This document shows, piece by piece, positions 4,308 to 6,633 of a stretch of DNA of 6,633 bases. Both the position numbers and the translations under genes were made by a program. Source of the DNA: Bacteroidota bacterium (lineage in GTDB: Bacteria; Bacteroidota; Ignavibacteria; UBA10030; SZUA-254); contig SCUC01000432.1 in the NCBI GenBank assembly GCA_004322375.1, positions 1-6,633 on the forward strand, given 5' to 3'. Position 1 is the first letter of the stretch; each line of letters begins with the position of its first letter. The notes under the pieces are model-generated. The model worked only from the letters and a program-made list of their open reading frames with translations, did not search any database and was not told the origin of the DNA.

Positions 4308-5522
4308 ATGAGTATGAGCAAGAAAAAAAATACATCTAAGCTTTCTATCGCCACCCGCGCGATTCATGGCAAGCATCTTCACGCATTCAAAGGACCTGTC
4401 GCAACGCCGATTTACCAGACAAGCACGTACAGGTTTGAAAATTCCAACGATGCAATCCGGTATGCGCAGGGAGATACGTCGGTCATGGTATATACCCGGT
4501 ATCATAACCCGACCGTGAATGAAGTAGAAGACCGTATAGCATTGATGGAGGGAGGCGAAGCCGCGGCGTTATTCTCCTCGGGGATGGCGGCAATCACGAC
4601 GGCAATTCTTGCCGTATGCAAACAGGGAGACGAGCTTGTCAGCACGCCCGGATTGTATGGCGGGACGTATCGTTTCTTCCGCGATTCGCTTCCGGGGTTT
4701 GGTATAAACGTGAAGTATGTCGAGCCGAACTCACTGGATGATTTGCTCTATCTTATCACGCCGAAGACTAAAATTGTTTACCTTGAAACGCCGACCAACC
4801 CTACGCTTTCGCTCGTTGATATTCAAACGTTAGTACGGGTAACGCGGGGCGTTCAAACAGAGCTTCGCAAGAACATCATCATTATGATTGACAATACCTT
4901 TGCTTCTATTCTCAACCAAAACCCGTTTGCGTTGGGAGTTGACGTTATTGTCGAGAGCAGCACAAAATATCTCGGCGGTCATGCCGATTTGATGGGGGGA
5001 GTTGTGATAGGTAGAAAGAAATTTGTCAAGGATGTAAAATCTCTTGCAAAGCATCTCGGCGGTTGCGCAGACCCGTTTGCAGCGTTTTTGCTTGATAGAA
5101 GTATAAAAACGTTCGAGCTTCGGGTCAACAGGCAAAATGAAAACGCCCTCGCTCTCGCGAAGGCGTTGAGTAAACATCCCAAAGTGAATAGAGTGATTTA
5201 CCCCGGGCTATCATCCCATCCGCAGCACAAGCTTGCAAAGAAACAAATGAGCGGTTTCGGAGGGATGGTAACAATCGAAGTCAAAGGCGGCGTAAAAGCG
5301 GCTGTGAAGGTATGCGATAACCTGAAAGTCGCCGTTAACGCAATGTCCTTAGGCGGTGTAGAAACGCTCGTCAGCATTCCCGTTTATTCTTCCCACGTCA
5401 ACATGAGCGAGGATGAGCTTGCAAAGCATGGCGTTACACCGGGGATGATACGTATCTCCGTTGGCGTTGAGGGTGTTCAGGATTTGATTGAGGATTTCTA
5501 CCAGGCGTTGAAGAAGGCGTGA
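4308..5522 (+). CDS. Cys/Met-metabolism PLP enzyme (cystathionine gamma-synthase / methionine gamma-lyase family)
   Basis: This 404-residue fold-type I PLP enzyme acts in transsulfuration or methionine breakdown in the cytoplasm. The Schiff-base lysine is K220 in SSTKYLGGH (217-225). Other markers are YTRYHNPT (62-69, phosphate-binding Tyr and Arg from the partner subunit), SSGMAA (90-95, phosphate loop), LYGGTY (116-121, with the stacking Tyr 117), D195 in MIDNTFAS (pyridine nitrogen) and the C-terminal SLGGVETL (347-354). The length is that of the family. Members differ in reaction: cystathionine gamma-synthase, gamma- or beta-lyase, O-acetylhomoserine sulfhydrylase, methionine gamma-lyase. 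The residue after LY is Gly, not the Cys of classical methionine gamma-lyases, so lyase identity is not supported. The specific reaction stays open. The start is ATG 4308; ATG 4314 is equally possible and neither has a clear Shine-Dalgarno sequence. Confidence 0.93.
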   Translation: MSMSKKKNTSKLSIATRAIHGKHLHAFKGPVATPIYQTSTYRFENSNDAIRYAQGDTSVMVYTRYHNPTVNEVEDRIALMEGGEAAALFSSGMAAITTAILAVCKQGDELVSTPGLYGGTYRFFRDSLPGFGINVKYVEPNSLDDLLYLITPKTKIVYLETPTNPTLSLVDIQTLVRVTRGVQTELRKNIIIMIDNTFASILNQNPFALGVDVIVESSTKYLGGHADLMGGVVIGRKKFVKDVKSLAKHLGGCADPFAAFLLDRSIKTFELRVNRQNENALALAKALSKHPKVNRVIYPGLSSHPQHKLAKKQMSGFGGMVTIEVKGGVKAAVKVCDNLKVAVNAMSLGGVETLVSIPVYSSHVNMSEDELAKHGVTPGMIRISVGVEGVQDLIEDFYQALKKA

Positions 5523-5536
5523 TTCACGTGATAATT

Positions 5537-5582
5537 GTAAATATTGACTAGCAGTTAATACGATTATTTTTGAAATATTTAC
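5537..5582. other. AT-rich 9-bp inverted repeat between convergent genes
   Basis: GTAAATATT (5537-5545) and AATATTTAC (5574-5582) are exact reverse complements 28 bases apart, in the 56-base spacer between the PLP enzyme and the convergent gene, overlapping the stop codon of the latter. It could help end transcription in both directions, but the stem is all A/T except one pair and the loop is long. Chance is likely in such AT-rich DNA. Confidence 0.2.
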
Positions 5583-6001
5583 TTTTTTGTTCCCTTTTGC
5601 CAATCTGTCCCAAAATTCTCTATTAATGCTGATTCGACTTGCTCGTAGGTATAACATGGTTTACCATTTTGGTCACGTAAGCCTCTCATATACATAGAAA
5701 CTTTGTATGGCTCACGCATTTCGAGCATAACATCTGGAAAGGAAGTATTTTGAAAATCAATAAGGTGTTGAAAAAGATTTACAGCATCTTGTATAAGCTG
5801 GCGAGTATAATCATTATCACCAAATAATTTCACTAAATCTTTTTCAAGTTTTTTTCTTAACCAATGCCCATCTAAATGCTTCCTTTTGTACTTAAGGCAT
5901 GCTTTTACAAATTTGTAAAATTGCTGAATATCCTGTGGATGATAAAGAATTTTTGGTGTGTTAATCCACTTTTGGTAATACTTTTCAATTATTGAAGACA
6001 T
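5579..6001 (-). CDS. Hypothetical protein, 140 aa, mostly helical
   Basis: I do not recognise this family. The frame runs from ATG 6001 to TAA 5579. The protein is soluble, basic in its first half (KACLKYKRKHLDGHWLRKKL, 33-52) and predicted mostly helical, with aromatic residues spaced along the helices (YYQKW at 8-12, QQFYKFV at 26-32, NLFQHLIDF at 75-83). A second part (EMREPYKVSMYMRGLRD, 94-110, then YTYEQVESALIENFG, 117-131) looks like a small separate domain. There is no signal peptide, membrane segment or metal-binding cysteine cluster. The coding region is much more AT-rich than the PLP gene facing it, similar to the ATPase block, which suggests recent acquisition. The ribosome binding site is weak. 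It may belong to the same minus-strand unit as the gene upstream (6119-6421, 117 bases away). Confidence 0.75.
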   Translation of the reverse strand: MSSIIEKYYQKWINTPKILYHPQDIQQFYKFVKACLKYKRKHLDGHWLRKKLEKDLVKLFGDNDYTRQLIQDAVNLFQHLIDFQNTSFPDVMLEMREPYKVSMYMRGLRDQNGKPCYTYEQVESALIENFGTDWQKGTKK

Positions 6002-6057
6002 TTTTAGAATGGTAGAGTGTTAAAGTATTCTCATACAATATACTCAAAATAAAAATT

Positions 6058-6079
6058 CCAATAATGCCAATAATACCAA
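6058..6079 (+). repeat. Short 9-bp tandem repeat (CCAATAATG x2.4)
   Basis: CCAATAATG, CCAATAATA and CCAA follow each other in the spacer between two minus-strand genes. The period is 9, unlike the 7-bp blocks around the dehydrogenase. Confidence 0.45.
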
Positions 6080-6118
6080 GCCGCCTTTGATGAGCCTCGC
6101 ATGACGGGTGAAATTTTA

Positions 6119-6421
6119 TCAACTTTCTATTTTGTAAATCTCTCTTCTGCCTGACTCGACAAGACTGTGATAATCTTTCATTGCTTCCTGCAATGCAGGG
6201 TCGCTTGAGGATTTCCGCACCATTTCTTCATACCCGTCGAGGCTTTCAACTTCTATTTCAAACACAGCCATCCAGTACCGCTCGGAAGAAACGTCTGTCA
6301 GGATATGCTGGTGACCCTGGAAACCGGCTTTTTTAATGGCATTTCCTATTGTCTTAAATTTCTCCACCATAGATTTTACCTGACCGGGTTTGCAAAACAT
6401 GATGTCGCGAATGAGATACAT
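6119..6421 (-). CDS. NIPSNAP/ABM-like dimeric alpha-beta barrel protein (100 aa)
   Basis: ATG 6421 follows AAAAGG (6430-6435) with 8 bases between, a good ribosome binding site; the frame ends at TGA 6119-6121. The 100 residues have the one-domain ferredoxin-like layout of the dimeric alpha-beta barrel proteins: beta strand MYLIRDIMFCKPG (1-13), helix 14-32 (KSMVEKFKTIGNAIKKAG), strand HQHILTDV (37-44), strand WMAVFEIEVES (50-60), helix DGYEEMVRK (62-70) with a further helix 75-90, and a final strand REIYKIE. Such proteins include NIPSNAP-like members, monooxygenase-like members and EthD relatives; many have no proven substrate. No heme- or metal-binding set of residues is clear, so no reaction is assigned. 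It lies 22 bases downstream of the possible partial gene at 6444-6633. Confidence 0.8.
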   Translation of the reverse strand: MYLIRDIMFCKPGQVKSMVEKFKTIGNAIKKAGFQGHQHILTDVSSERYWMAVFEIEVESLDGYEEMVRKSSSDPALQEAMKDYHSLVESGRREIYKIES

Positions 6422-6443
6422 AATAGAAACCTTTTAAAAATTA

Positions 6444-6633
6444 TTAAGAACCTGTTAAATAATGATGTGCAAATATACGGAATCCGATTTCAGATACTTG
6501 TGATGCAGAACGCATCGTAGCTTCACATTCTTTAAGTGCCCTGATTTGCATGAATAAAGTCTGGTAGAGTCCATCTGTTACTATACGAACTTCCCTTCGT
6601 TTTGGATTTACCTCCTTACAACATCTGTTGCAG
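6444..6633 (-). CDS. Possible C-terminal end of a gene running off the window (62 aa visible)
   Basis: One minus-strand frame is open from the window edge to TAA 6444-6446. It reads C-N-R-C-C-KEVNPKRREVRIVTDGLY near the edge and then a helical stretch (LFMQIRALKECEATMRSASQ). The start would lie outside the window. The cysteines at the edge (TGC at 6630-6632, TGT at 6621-6623 and 6618-6620) could belong to a zinc-binding or cysteine-rich region. Supporting a gene: same strand and 22 bases before 6421, balanced composition, no stops over 62 codons. Against: short and without a recognised family. A perfect AAGGAGG on this strand (6611-6617) has no start codon at the right distance and is probably coding. 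Confidence 0.35.
   Translation of the reverse strand, partial: CNRCCKEVNPKRREVRIVTDGLYQTLFMQIRALKECEATMRSASQVSEIGFRIFAHHYLTGS

Noticed and set aside
4830..5657. Minus-strand frames opposite the PLP enzyme
   Set aside because: All lie against a gene with complete catalytic motifs; their translations show no domain.

Overview
The window looks like a piece of a bacterial chromosome from a free-living organism that uses the standard bacterial code: TGA ends three intact genes here. The organism cannot be named from this sequence. Heptamer-built spacers and the mix of genes are loosely reminiscent of the Bacteroidota/Chlorobiota (Ignavibacteria-like) side of the tree, but that is an impression, not a demonstration.

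Layout. Positions 1-418 (minus) hold the N-terminal part of a PlsC-type lysophospholipid acyltransferase, cut by the window edge. Positions 452-590 hold a possible remnant of a small membrane protein. Positions 591-2427 (minus) form an AT-rich, probably acquired block. It contains a small 52-residue charged protein (591-749) and, 6 bases upstream of it, a broken OLD-like ATPase with a TOPRIM nuclease domain (756-2427). The ATPase is interrupted by one in-frame TGA and one frameshift and reads as three fragments. Upstream of it, in the divergent spacer, lies a seven-codon minicistron with a strong Shine-Dalgarno sequence.

Positions 2535-3251 (plus) encode a family 5 (UDGb-type) iron-sulfur uracil-DNA glycosylase. 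Next come a classical short-chain dehydrogenase/reductase (3400-4170) and a Cys/Met-metabolism PLP enzyme of the cystathionine gamma-synthase/methionine gamma-lyase family (4308-5522), both plus strand. The spacers on both sides of the dehydrogenase are built largely from 7-bp tandem units of different sequence. The spacer before the PLP enzyme also carries a perfect 9-bp inverted repeat.

The right end is on the minus strand: an AT-rich helical protein of unknown function (5579-6001), a NIPSNAP/ABM-like dimeric alpha-beta barrel protein (6119-6421), and a possible C-terminal piece of another gene running off the edge (6444-6633).

The genes do not make one pathway. Housekeeping functions (lipid acylation, uracil repair, redox, sulfur amino acid metabolism) surround a decayed or mis-sequenced defence-type nuclease. 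No complete new system is evident. The points that most deserve a second look are the heptamer-built spacers, the nature of the two lesions in the ATPase, and the small gene coupled to it.
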